DNA of 17,222 nt from NCBI GenBank assembly GCA_028714995.1, contig JAQTLI010000011.1:1-17222 (forward strand), given 5' to 3'. Of the stretch, positions 1 to 7,658 are shown piece after piece. How positions within the stretch are numbered: position 1 is the stretch's first letter; every line of letters starts with the position of its first letter. Under the pieces are notes generated by a model. That model was not told where the DNA came from. It ran no database searches and was given only the letters and a program-made list of their open reading frames with translations. The stretch comes from Methylobacter sp. GTDB taxonomy: Bacteria; Pseudomonadota; Gammaproteobacteria; Methylococcales; Methylomonadaceae. Made by a program: the position numbers and the translations under genes.

Positions 1-279
1 GCATCGCTACGCGCAGGACAAAGAATAAATACCCGGATTATTCAGCCTAGTGACAAGGCAGCGTTTAAAATTCCTAATGCGTCTATTGCCCAGAACGAAG
101 GCAAAGCCTTTATTTTTATCCGCAATCAACAGGGATTTTTGGTTACCCCGGTTACCGTAGTCGGTAAACAGGATAATGAGTCGATTATTAGCGGTGAGTT
201 CACCGGTAATGAAGAAATAGCCGTCAAGGGTGCTGTCGCACTCAAAGCAAACTGGCTGGGACTGGGGAGTGAAGAATAA
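1..279 (+). CDS. RND efflux periplasmic adaptor subunit (CusB/HlyD type), 3' end
   Basis: The frame is open from the left edge to a TAA at 277-279, giving the last 92 residues of a protein. The visible part is the C-terminal end typical of membrane-fusion adaptors: a beta-rich stretch (KIPNASI, then a segment resembling AFIFIRN and FLVTPVTVVG) ending in GLGSEE. In the family, adaptors link an inner-membrane RND pump to an outer-membrane channel and, in Cus-type systems, pass metal to the pump. The stop overlaps the pump ATG by one base (TAATG), so the two are translationally coupled. The N-terminal lipoyl/hairpin region lies outside the window. The assignment rests on this short tail plus the adjacent CusA-like gene; metal specificity cannot be read from it. 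Confidence 0.82.
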   Translation, partial: ASLRAGQRINTRIIQPSDKAAFKIPNASIAQNEGKAFIFIRNQQGFLVTPVTVVGKQDNESIISGEFTGNEEIAVKGAVALKANWLGLGSEE

Positions 280-3200
280 TGGGTAATTTGATTCGCTTTG
301 CACTGGGCCAGAGGATACTCATTCTTTTGTCTGTATTGCTGCTATCAGGCGGCGGCTATTATGCCTTTAAAAATATTCCGATTGATGCCTTCCCCGAAGT
401 TTCGCCGACGCAGGTAAAAATTATCGTTAAAGCCCCCGGCATGACGCCAGAAGAGGTCGAAGCCAGAATCACCGCGCCCGTCGAAGTCGAACTGCTGGGT
501 ATTCCGCATCAAACCATGCTGCGCTCCATTGCCAAATACGCGCTAACCGATATTACGGTTGATTTTGAAGAAGGCACGGATATTTACTGGGCGAGGCAGC
601 AGATCGCAGAACGTTTAAATACTATGTGGGGAAATTTGCCGGCGGGTGTCGAGGGCGGCATCGCTCCGATGACCACGCCCTTAGGTGAGATGTTTATGTT
701 TTCCATTGAGGGAGGGGATTTAACCCTGATGGAGCGACGTAGTTTACTGGATTGGGTGATACGTCCTGCGTTACGCACTGTACCTGGCGTTGCTGATGTC
801 AATTCATTGGGCGGACTGGTCAGAAGTTTTGAAGTTATCCCCGATAATATACGCATGTCGGCCAGAAATATCAGTATCGATAAGCTGATGCATGCATTAC
901 AAAGCAATAACCGTAATGATGGTGCCGGACGCATGACTGATGGAGAGGAAGCGTTGATTGTGCGTGCCGAAGGCCGAATCAAGACCTTAGCCGATGTGGC
1001 TACCATCGTGGTTGATAACAGCGGCGGTATTCCGATTACGGTCGGCGATGTTGCAGAAATTAAAATCGGCGCTCTAACCCGCTATGGCGCGGTCAGCAAG
1101 AACGGCGTGGGCGAATCTGTCACCGGACTGGTGCTGAGTTTGCGCGGCGCGAACGCCAGACAAACCATTGCCGGTATAGAGAAAAAACTGGCTGACATCA
1201 GCGCAGGTTTCCCTAAAGGCGTTGAAGCCAAGGTCTTTTACAATCGCGGCAATCTGGTGGACAAGGCGGTTGATACGGTTTTACATGCCTTGATGGAAGC
1301 TATCGTGCTGGTTGTCGTCCTGCTGATTTTATTCCTGGGTAATTTACGTGCCGCTTTAGTTGTTGCTTTGGCATTGCCGTTGGCGGCTTTGTTCACCTTT
1401 ATTCTGATGAATTATATGGGTATGTCGGCTAACCTGATGAGTTTGGGGGGGCTTGCCATTGCTATCGGTATGTTGGTCGATGCCGCCGTCGTGGTAGTTG
1501 AAAACCTCATCACTCACTTGGCGCACACAGAAAAAGCCCAGCGCCTGCCGCGGTTACATGTTATTTACCGGGCAACCCGTGAAGTTGCGGCACCGGTTAC
1601 TTCCGGCATTTTGATTATTATTATTGTTTTCTTGCCGTTGCTGACTCTGCAGGGATTGGAAGGTAAATTATTTACCCCGGTTGCCTTGACCATTGTATTT
1701 GCACTCAGCGGATCATTGATCCTGTCGCTGACCGTTATTCCGGTGATCGCCTCATATCTATTGAAAGAAGTGTCGCATGAGGAACCCTGGCTGCCCAGAC
1801 AATTGCAAAAACACTACCAGCCGGCTTTGTTATGGTGTCTGGAAAACAGTAAAAAAGTATTTATCGGGGCGGGTTCCTTATTGGCCGTGACCATGGTGGT
1901 CTTTACCCAGATAGGCAGTACTTTTATGCCAACCATGGACGAAGGCGACATTATTGTGCAGTTGGAAAAGCTGCCATCTATTACCTTGGAGCAATCCGTT
2001 GCTTTGGATGGCCAGGTACAAAAAAACCTGCTCAAACACATACCTGAAATAGAGACTATCAACTCGCGTGTCGGTTCTGATGAATTGGGCCTTGATCCGA
2101 TGGGATTAAATGAAACGGATACTTTCCTGGTTCTTAAACCCAAAGACCAGTGGCGCATGGACAGCAAAGAGCAGTTGATTGAGGAGATTCGTAAGGTCAT
2201 GGCTCAAACGCCGGGTATCGCCTTTGGCTTCACCCAGCCGATTGAAATGCGGATTTCAGAAATGCTCACCGGTACGCGCGGCGATGTGGCGGTTAAATTA
2301 TTCGGATCGGATATTGCCGTTTTAAACGAAAAAGCTGAACAAATAGCTACGATTTTGAAGGGCATAAGCGGTGCTAGTGATGTGTTTGCAAAGCAAAACA
2401 GCGGCATGCAGTTTTTACAAATAACCATAGATAAATTGGCGGCCGGACGCTTGGGTCTGGACAGTGACAGCATTGAAACCCTGTTACGCGGTCAGATTGA
2501 AGGCTTGAATCTTGGCATAGTTCAGGAAGGCATTAAACGGACGCCGCTGATTTTGCGTGGCAGCAGTAATACGGCTAATTTCGATAATCTTCTAATTGCC
2601 TTGCCGGATGGAGGGCATGTGCCGATAACGGCAGTTGCCAGATTAGAAAAAGTAGAAGGTGTAGTATCCATAGGCAGAGAAAAAGGCCAACGTTTTGTGG
2701 TTATCCGCAGCAATGTACAGGACCGCGATTTAGTGGGGTTTGTGGATGAGGCCCGCAAGGCGGTTGCCGAAAAAGTTGAATTGCCGACCGGCTACACTAT
2801 TGAGTTCGGCGGCCAGTTTGAAAATCAGCAACGTGCTGCAGCCACACTGTCGCTGGTTGTTCCTATCTCATTAGGCTTGATTTTTCTATTATTGTTTTCA
2901 ACCTTCGGCTCAGTACGTCAGGCGGCACTGGTATTGTCAAACATACCGCTGGCGATGATAGGCGGCGTTTTTGCTTTATGGTTATCCGGTGAATATTTAT
3001 CCGTTCCGGCATCGGTTGGCTTTATTGCATTGCTCGGTATTGCGGTGCTCAATGGCGTGGTTATGGTGAGTTACTTTAATCAGTTGTTAGCAACGGGTAT
3101 GGAGTTGGCAAAAGTTGTGACGATTGGTTCTGCCCGTCGTTTAAGACCCGTCATGATGACGGCCAGTATCGCCGCCTTCGGCCTGATTCCGTTGTTGTTT

Positions 3201-3341
3201 GCAACCGGCCCAGGATCTGAAATTCAACGGCCACTAGCTATTGTGGTGATTGGAGGCCTGGTCTCATCAACCTTTTTAACCCTATTTTTATTGCCAATTT
3301 TGTTTAAATTATTTGGTGTGGCTCCAGAGGATAAGCAATGA
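279..3341 (+). CDS. CusA/CzcA family heavy-metal efflux RND transporter (inner-membrane pump)
   Basis: This 1020-residue protein is the proton-driven inner-membrane pump of a tripartite metal-efflux complex; the length is normal for HME-RND pumps. It shows the RND plan: a membrane segment near residues 12-30, a large periplasmic loop, a helix bundle at about 335-530, a second loop and a final bundle at about 865-1010. In the fourth helix the motif GMLVDAAVVVVEN carries D401 and E408, seven apart as in CusA. The extra upstream Asp of CzcA (DFG...D) is replaced by AIG, which favours a CusA-like monovalent-cation (Cu/Ag) class. Met662 in EMLTG may correspond to a CusA metal-site methionine, but the surrounding TRGDVAVKLFG is more CzcA-like, so the substrate stays open. 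It overlaps the adaptor gene by 1 base and the next gene by 4 (ATGA). Confidence 0.93.
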   Translation: MGNLIRFALGQRILILLSVLLLSGGGYYAFKNIPIDAFPEVSPTQVKIIVKAPGMTPEEVEARITAPVEVELLGIPHQTMLRSIAKYALTDITVDFEEGTDIYWARQQIAERLNTMWGNLPAGVEGGIAPMTTPLGEMFMFSIEGGDLTLMERRSLLDWVIRPALRTVPGVADVNSLGGLVRSFEVIPDNIRMSARNISIDKLMHALQSNNRNDGAGRMTDGEEALIVRAEGRIKTLADVATIVVDNSGGIPITVGDVAEIKIGALTRYGAVSKNGVGESVTGLVLSLRGANARQTIAGIEKKLADISAGFPKGVEAKVFYNRGNLVDKAVDTVLHALMEAIVLVVVLLILFLGNLRAALVVALALPLAALFTFILMNYMGMSANLMSLGGLAIAIGMLVDAAVVVVENLITHLAHTEKAQRLPRLHVIYRATREVAAPVTSGILIIIIVFLPLLTLQGLEGKLFTPVALTIVFALSGSLILSLTVIPVIASYLLKEVSHEEPWLPRQLQKHYQPALLWCLENSKKVFIGAGSLLAVTMVVFTQIGSTFMPTMDEGDIIVQLEKLPSITLEQSVALDGQVQKNLLKHIPEIETINSRVGSDELGLDPMGLNETDTFLVLKPKDQWRMDSKEQLIEEIRKVMAQTPGIAFGFTQPIEMRISEMLTGTRGDVAVKLFGSDIAVLNEKAEQIATILKGISGASDVFAKQNSGMQFLQITIDKLAAGRLGLDSDSIETLLRGQIEGLNLGIVQEGIKRTPLILRGSSNTANFDNLLIALPDGGHVPITAVARLEKVEGVVSIGREKGQRFVVIRSNVQDRDLVGFVDEARKAVAEKVELPTGYTIEFGGQFENQQRAAATLSLVVPISLGLIFLLLFSTFGSVRQAALVLSNIPLAMIGGVFALWLSGEYLSVPASVGFIALLGIAVLNGVVMVSYFNQLLATGMELAKVVTIGSARRLRPVMMTASIAAFGLIPLLFATGPGSEIQRPLAIVVIGGLVSSTFLTLFLLPILFKLFGVAPEDKQ

Positions 3342-3646
3342 ACAACAGCAAAGAGTATTTGGTCACACTGAATGTGCCGACCGATCTTGAAGAAGTGGTG
3401 GTTGACTGTCTATTAACGGTGGAATCCGAGCACGGGTTCAGCAGTTTTCCTGTCAACGCGCATGATCATAAAAATATAGGGCTGTCATTAGCCGAACAGG
3501 TCAGCGGGCGGCAGAAAAAAATCCGCTTTCAGATGTATGTGCCGGAGCAGGGATTAGCCGCATTATTGGCGCAATTGAAAGCGGAGTTTCCCTGCTCTGG
3601 GATTAAATACTGGGTGCTTCCGGTGATTGAGTATGGGGTTATTTAA
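3338..3646 (+). CDS. DUF3240 family small protein linked to metal-efflux RND operon
   Basis: This 102-residue protein overlaps the pump gene by 4 bases (ATGA), so it is the last gene of the efflux operon. It matches DUF3240 as I know it: an N-terminal strand (YLVTLNVP), a helix beginning LEEVVVDCLL, a GFSSFPV segment, SLAEQVSGRQ, a second strand (IRFQMYVPE), an ALLAQLKAEF helix and a final YWVLPV strand. The order beta-alpha-beta-beta-alpha-beta suggests a ferredoxin-like, PII-like fold, and small PII-like proteins are known next to CusA-type exporters. Function is unknown; a sensory or modulatory role for the pump is inference. No membrane segment or signal peptide is present, so it should be cytoplasmic. 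Confidence 0.85.
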   Translation: MNNSKEYLVTLNVPTDLEEVVVDCLLTVESEHGFSSFPVNAHDHKNIGLSLAEQVSGRQKKIRFQMYVPEQGLAALLAQLKAEFPCSGIKYWVLPVIEYGVI

Positions 3647-3768
3647 GGGAGTTTTTCACTGCGAAGAGGCGCGAGGAAAAAGCAAATAACTTCGTGCCTC
3701 GGCAACTGCTCCTGCGTTGCTCTTCCTCCTGCATCCGTGCAGTCGTTCGCGGTGTGATTTATCGTTCT
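3647..3768. repeat. Convergent intergenic region with hairpins; candidate interspersed repeat
   Basis: No gene lies here. The strongest structure is an 11-pair stem (two G-T wobbles on the plus strand) between 3666-3676 and 3690-3700 with a 13-base A-rich loop. Smaller inverted repeats follow: GCAAC/GTTGC at 3702-3706 and 3716-3720, and CTGCA/TGCAG at 3729-3733 and 3738-3742 around TCCG. None is followed by a clear T-run, so this is not a textbook intrinsic terminator. The stacked hairpins and G+C-rich character between two convergent genes look like a REP-type element or bidirectional transcription stop. Copy number in the genome is unknown. Confidence 0.4.
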
Positions 3769-4383
3769 TTACGAAAGCAGAGAGGCTAACAAAGGCCGCA
3801 GATTATGCAGCTGTCTTTGTCTGGTTAACCGGTTGGCAATGATGATGCTTTTTAATTCAGTCAGCGCCTGTTCAAAGACATCATTGACCACCAGATAGTC
3901 AAACTCATCGTGATGACGAATTTCGGTAACAGCGTCGCGCATCCGACGGGCAATGACTTGCTCGTCGTCCTGGCCGCGATTTCTGAGACGTTGCAGCAGG
4001 ATCTCTGTCGATGGCGGTAATATAAAAATCGAGAGACTGTCAGGGAGAAGTTTTTTAATTTGTTGCGCACCCTGCCAGTCGATCTCAAGAATCACGTCAA
4101 AACCTTTTTTCAGATTTTCTTCTACGGTTTGTTGTGCGGTGCCGTAAAAATTATCAAAAACACGGGCATGTTCAAGAAATGCCTGTTTTTGCAGCATGGC
4201 TTGAAAATCTGCAACAGTGACAAAGTAATAATCCTGTCCATGCATCTCGCCTGGACGCATCTGCCGGGTTGTATGGGAGATTGATACGGTCAGATTATCC
4301 AAATCAGCAACCAGTTGTTTAACCAGGCTAGTTTTACCGGCACCTGAAGGTGCCGCAATAATATAAAGTTTGCCGTTATTCAT
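3769..4383 (-). CDS. gmk: Guanylate kinase
   Basis: Catalyses ATP-dependent phosphorylation of GMP to GDP in the cytosol, essential for GTP/dGTP supply. The 204-residue length is normal. The P-loop APSGAGKTS is at residues 11-19, followed by the GMP-binding SHTTRQMRPGE segment (about 36-46) with the downstream GQDYYFV, the ILEIDWQGAQ strand and turn, an IFILPPS strand, and the Arg-rich lid (RLRNRGQDDE, then IARRM). The ATG at 4383 places the P-loop at the usual distance from the N-terminus. The ribosome binding site is weak. It converges with the efflux operon. The usual gammaproteobacterial neighbours (yicC upstream, rpoZ downstream) are absent, consistent with a disrupted neighbourhood beside the defence region. 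Confidence 0.97.
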   Translation of the reverse strand: MNNGKLYIIAAPSGAGKTSLVKQLVADLDNLTVSISHTTRQMRPGEMHGQDYYFVTVADFQAMLQKQAFLEHARVFDNFYGTAQQTVEENLKKGFDVILEIDWQGAQQIKKLLPDSLSIFILPPSTEILLQRLRNRGQDDEQVIARRMRDAVTEIRHHDEFDYLVVNDVFEQALTELKSIIIANRLTRQRQLHNLRPLLASLLS

Positions 4384-4466
4384 AACGTCATCTGAATAGA
4401 GTGAATGAGTTGGAGGCTTGATAGCGTTGGCGGATTATTCAATATTGTATCTGAACCTAGATTGTG

Positions 4467-4483
4467 ATTATAAGCAATTGCTT
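4467..4483 (-). promoter_or_regulatory. Candidate gmk promoter -10 with overlapping palindrome
   Basis: On the minus strand there is a perfect TATAAT (plus positions 4467-4472), about 85 bases upstream of the gmk start. Directly behind it, in the -35/-10 spacer, is a perfect 12-base palindrome AAGCAATTGCTT (4472-4483). No good -35 hexamer is seen at 17 bases, so either an activator is needed or this is chance in an A+T-rich stretch. The palindrome could be an operator; that is inference. Confidence 0.3.
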
Positions 4484-4594
4484 TTAAACAATTATAATTA
4501 ATGTGCTTTAGTTGGTTGTGCACCCTTTGGTACACCTTTTTAATGTACTTACATGATACACGATAGGATTGGTTGGAAAAACTACGAGTATAAA

Positions 4595-4621
4595 AAAGCC
4601 GGAATGGAATTAACCGGCTTT
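4595..4621 (-). terminator. Rho-independent terminator read on the minus strand
   Basis: A perfect 8-base-pair stem (AAAGCCGG at 4595-4602, CCGGCTTT at 4614-4621) encloses an 11-base loop. On the minus strand the hairpin runs straight into a T-tract formed by the A run at 4592-4597. On the plus strand it is followed only by GATTGTT, so minus-strand termination is much better supported, though weak bidirectional action is possible. No minus-strand gene lies to its right for several kilobases; see findings. Confidence 0.6.
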
Positions 4622-4787
4622 GATTGTTACATCATCACATTACCCTTGTTTTAATTTTTACCGTAAATCTTAAGCACCAATTAATAAAGTGCAAAACAGC
4701 ATCCAATTTTTCCCACTATTCAGCCCCATTTTCAAAGTTAAGGAAAACAGCGTATACATTAAAAACGATAAAATAGCGATTAACAAC

Positions 4788-4845
4788 TGTCAAACTTTGA
4801 CGCTCTTTTATTGTAAAACTGGCAAATTTTCAACGCTATTTGACA
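4788..4845. repeat. Repeat unit 1 of a 58-base direct repeat with 7-base inverted ends
   Basis: The unit begins TGTCAAA (4788-4794) and ends TTTGACA (4839-4845), a perfect 7-base inverted repeat. The interior shares the blocks ACGCTCTTTT, AAAACTGG and AAATTTTC with unit 2, which starts 98 bases later. A further degraded copy may lie near 4689-4725, but that match is weak. The interior also reads KTGKFSTLFD in one frame of a 61-codon ORF, which is probably fortuitous. Confidence 0.7.
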
Positions 4846-4885
4846 CAACAGATACTTTAAAAACAATCCTATAGCAATGATTACT

Positions 4886-4943
4886 GGTCAAATTAAACGC
4901 TCTTTTCTGATAAAAACTGGTAAATTTTCCACGCTGTTTGACC
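4886..4943. repeat. Repeat unit 2 of a 58-base direct repeat with 7-base inverted ends
   Basis: Same length as unit 1 and offset by 98 bases. It begins GGTCAAA (4886-4892) and ends TTTGACC (4937-4943). Compared with unit 1 the outermost pair is G-C instead of T-A, so both ends changed together and pairing is kept. The unit sits about 140 bases upstream of the 841-residue methyltransferase gene and could be a regulator site, a structured RNA element or a miniature mobile element. Confidence 0.7.
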
Positions 4944-5083
4944 GTAATAGACTTTATGTTGCATTCAGAATCGTTATACTAACGAGACAGAAATCCAACT
5001 CGCAGGACAGTTTATTTGCGAACAAGTCCTCCCGCTTATGGGAACTTGCCATAGAGTAATCCGGCGCACACTCATACCTCATA

Positions 5084-7609
5084 ATGTTTGGCAAAAAAGT
5101 CCTTAACAATATTTATTGGCATTGCAGCTTAACTTCAGCGCAAAACGTAGAGGTTCAGCAACATATTGCCGAAGCCGAAACAGTGGATGGCTTGCAGCCC
5201 AATAGCGATTACAATATCGTGAAATACGCTATTAATGTTGGGACACTGTCATTATTATGGTATCCGGGCTTTTTTGAAGATCCTTTTCCCGCATTGGAAA
5301 AAAGCTACCATATTGACCTGAAGTCCAAGCGCGTTGTAAAACGCAACTATCTGTCATCAACTAACCCACCCATTCTGCACCGCAAAGAATTATTTCTTAG
5401 CCAGGATGACCCGCACATATCTCAATTTCAAGAACTGACAGCGGCTGCCGAACAACTTGGTCTATTCGACAATCCCATTCATATAGGCTTTAAACAAACC
5501 TGGGAAAACCTGATTTCCGAAAAAGGCTTTCAACTGATTGATCATCAATTTGTACCAATTGGTAATTTAGAAACCAATGATGATGAGCAGCAAGCCTTCG
5601 AACCGACTCAAAACTCAGCCATTGCCAGGCATTTAACCGCCCTTTCTCGCAGCAATTTGTCTGCACCGATGCAATGTTTGGCTCGGCATGGCTTTTTAGA
5701 TTGCGTATTTTCCGTATTTGATTATGGTTGTGGTAAAGGTGACGATATTCGCAACTTAACCGCCAACGCTATTCCAGTGTCAGGTTGGGATCCCCACTAT
5801 GCAGCCGATCAACCTAAACAACCAGCCGATATTGTTAATCTGGGCTTTGTTATCAATGTCATCGAAAGTTATCAAGAGCGTCTTGAGGCATTACTAGGAG
5901 CTTATAACTTAACTCAGCAAGTCTTAGTCGTATCGGCGATGCTGATTAATCAAAATGCTTTTAGAGGCCAGGCATTTAATGATGGTGTAATCACACAGCG
6001 CAATACTTTTCAAAAATACTTTACGCAAACAGAGTTAAAAGATTTTTTAAGCGACACCTTAGAAACGGATGCCATTCCGGTGGCACCAGGCATCTTTTTT
6101 ATCTTTAAAGACCAAGATGCCGAACAACGCTTTTTGCTCAATCGACAGCGCAGTCACAGGAATGTTTTACGACTGTCTCACCGCTCATCAAATCCCGCGT
6201 TACCCAAGCTATCGCGTAACGAGAAAAAATATCTTAAATTTAAACATCAGATTGATCCGCTGTGGCAACAAACCTTGGAGTTAGGACGGTTACCGGAAAA
6301 AAACGAGATTGATAGCCTAATAGAACTGACTCAAAGCTTTGGAACCGTCAGTAAAGCCTTGCACTTTATGCTTGATCTGTTTGATGAAGCACTATTAGAA
6401 CAAGCGAGACAAAACCGCATTGACGATTTGTTAACTTACTTTGCCCTGCAAACTTTTTCTAAACGTAGGGCTTACAAACACCTAGAAACTTCACTGCAAA
6501 AAGACATCAAAGCATTTTTTGGCGATTATAAAAATGCCATGGCAACGGCTCAATCGGTTTTATATCAAATTGGTAAACCCGAACTCATCGCCTCCGCCTG
6601 TCAACAAGCCACCGAACAAGGCTTAGGCTACCTCGATGAAGATGATGCCTTACATTTACATACCAGTATAGTGGAACAGCTTCCAGCATTACTACGCATT
6701 TATATTGGTTGCGCAACCGTGCTTTATGGCGACATAGAACAAACCGATTTAATCAAAATCCATAGCCAATCTGGCAAGCTTAGCTTAATGCGATACGATG
6801 ATTTTCAGAATCAACCGTTACCGCGTTTACTCGAAAGGGTCAAAATCAACCTGCGCGAACAAACCTTTGATCTCTATCAATATGGCGAAGAATATGAACC
6901 AACCTATTTGTATTTAAAATCTCGATACATCAATGAAGAATTCTCCTACTATGCCGAACAGTTAAGTTTTGATGAACAATTGCAAGCCTTAAATTTATTC
7001 GACTTAAGCGGTTATGGACTCAACCCCGATGTCTTTCGTCAAATTTTAAATAATGCACGTTGGCAGATTGATGATTTTCGCTTAATTCGCAGCCAAAATA
7101 CTCCAGACCTGGATAATTCCTGTGGACGTTATTTGACATATCGGCAATTGATAGAATGTGGTGAAACCCAGCAAATCAGCAAGTTAGCCAATCAGCCCAA
7201 ACAACCCGATAGTTACACTGCGCTTTATGAACTAGCCACGCACATTCTTGATCCTGTCATTGACTATTTCGGCATGGTTAAACTAACTTATGGTTTTTGT
7301 TCGCACGAATTAGGAAAACTGATTAAAAAACGAGTTGCGCCCAAACTCGATCAACACGCAGCACATGAATTGAACAGCAAAAACAATTGTATTTGTCCTC
7401 GTTTAGGTGCGGCGGTGGATTTTATTATTGAAGATGAAAATATGCGCGAAGTCGCCGACTGGATTACAGAAAACACCCTGTTTGATAGGTTGTATTTTTA
7501 TGGTGAGCATCGCCCGATTCATGTGAGTTTTAGTGCTGAACCGAAAGGCGAATATATTGATTTAGTCATTACAGAGAATGGGCGGCAAATGCCGAAAAAA
7601 CGCTGTTAA
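5084..7609 (+). CDS. DNA phosphorothioation-associated putative methyltransferase with C-terminal M15-like module
   Basis: An 841-residue cytosolic protein of the type annotated as DNA phosphorothioation-associated putative methyltransferase (TIGR04096-like, recognised from memory). The SAM fold starts with FDYGCGKGDD (motif I, D213-D221), then SGWDP (acidic D236) and PADIVNLGFVINVIE (D249 onward). The catalytic chemistry is not established. The N-terminal region (about 1-130: GKKVLNNIYW, LSLLWYPGF, NPPILHRKE) has a related second copy at about 520-640 (LPALLRIYIGCA, KLSLMRYDDF). The C-terminus (about 710-841) resembles a peptidase M15/DD-peptidase fold, with DQHAAHE (H758, H761), GAAVDF (D779) and HVSFS (H813), but the classical SxHxxG histidine position is Pro. 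The ATG at 5084 is the only good start after an in-frame TAA at 5057; its ribosome binding site is poor. It is codirectional with dptFGH, about 3 kb upstream of it. Confidence 0.85.
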   Translation: MFGKKVLNNIYWHCSLTSAQNVEVQQHIAEAETVDGLQPNSDYNIVKYAINVGTLSLLWYPGFFEDPFPALEKSYHIDLKSKRVVKRNYLSSTNPPILHRKELFLSQDDPHISQFQELTAAAEQLGLFDNPIHIGFKQTWENLISEKGFQLIDHQFVPIGNLETNDDEQQAFEPTQNSAIARHLTALSRSNLSAPMQCLARHGFLDCVFSVFDYGCGKGDDIRNLTANAIPVSGWDPHYAADQPKQPADIVNLGFVINVIESYQERLEALLGAYNLTQQVLVVSAMLINQNAFRGQAFNDGVITQRNTFQKYFTQTELKDFLSDTLETDAIPVAPGIFFIFKDQDAEQRFLLNRQRSHRNVLRLSHRSSNPALPKLSRNEKKYLKFKHQIDPLWQQTLELGRLPEKNEIDSLIELTQSFGTVSKALHFMLDLFDEALLEQARQNRIDDLLTYFALQTFSKRRAYKHLETSLQKDIKAFFGDYKNAMATAQSVLYQIGKPELIASACQQATEQGLGYLDEDDALHLHTSIVEQLPALLRIYIGCATVLYGDIEQTDLIKIHSQSGKLSLMRYDDFQNQPLPRLLERVKINLREQTFDLYQYGEEYEPTYLYLKSRYINEEFSYYAEQLSFDEQLQALNLFDLSGYGLNPDVFRQILNNARWQIDDFRLIRSQNTPDLDNSCGRYLTYRQLIECGETQQISKLANQPKQPDSYTALYELATHILDPVIDYFGMVKLTYGFCSHELGKLIKKRVAPKLDQHAAHELNSKNNCICPRLGAAVDFIIEDENMREVADWITENTLFDRLYFYGEHRPIHVSFSAEPKGEYIDLVITENGRQMPKKRC

Positions 7610-7658
7610 CAAGGCGTTGAAATTTATGAAGAATGCTAATTTTAAGACCAAATGAGAA

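Larger units (their letters stand above)
4384..5083. other. Intergenic region between gmk and the methyltransferase gene
   Basis: About 700 bases without a credible gene. It holds the candidate gmk promoter, the minus-strand terminator and the two 58-base repeat units listed separately. A second imperfect hairpin (4518-4524 with 4529-4535, one mismatch) is followed by TTTTT on the plus strand and could be a weak plus-strand terminator. TATACT at 4975-4980 could be a -10 for the downstream gene, with a poor TTTATG at 4953-4958 as -35. The short ORFs at 4689-4874 and 4877-5059 derive their only similarity from the DNA repeat and have no good ribosome binding site. Confidence 0.5.

Noticed and set aside
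584..2758. Minus-strand ORFs inside the pump gene
   Set aside because: They are antisense shadows of a well-supported RND pump, with no motifs or start signals.
3861..4284. ORFs overlapping gmk on both strands
   Set aside because: Shadows of guanylate kinase in other frames.
4518..4541. Plus-strand intrinsic terminator
   Set aside because: The stem has a mismatch and no plus-strand gene precedes it; kept only as a remark on the intergenic region.
4788..4943. CRISPR array
   Set aside because: Only two diverged units, 58 bases each with one 40-base gap, and no cas genes; this does not fit an array.
4689..5059. Two small plus-strand ORFs (61 and 60 codons) sharing KTGKFSTLFD
   Set aside because: The shared peptide comes from the 58-base DNA repeat; the rest is unrelated, there is no good ribosome binding site, and the conserved DNA block before the peptide is in different frames.
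7599..7618. Possible terminator at the end of the 841-residue gene (AACGC/GCGTT)
   Set aside because: Only five pairs, overlapping the stop codon and not followed by a T-run.
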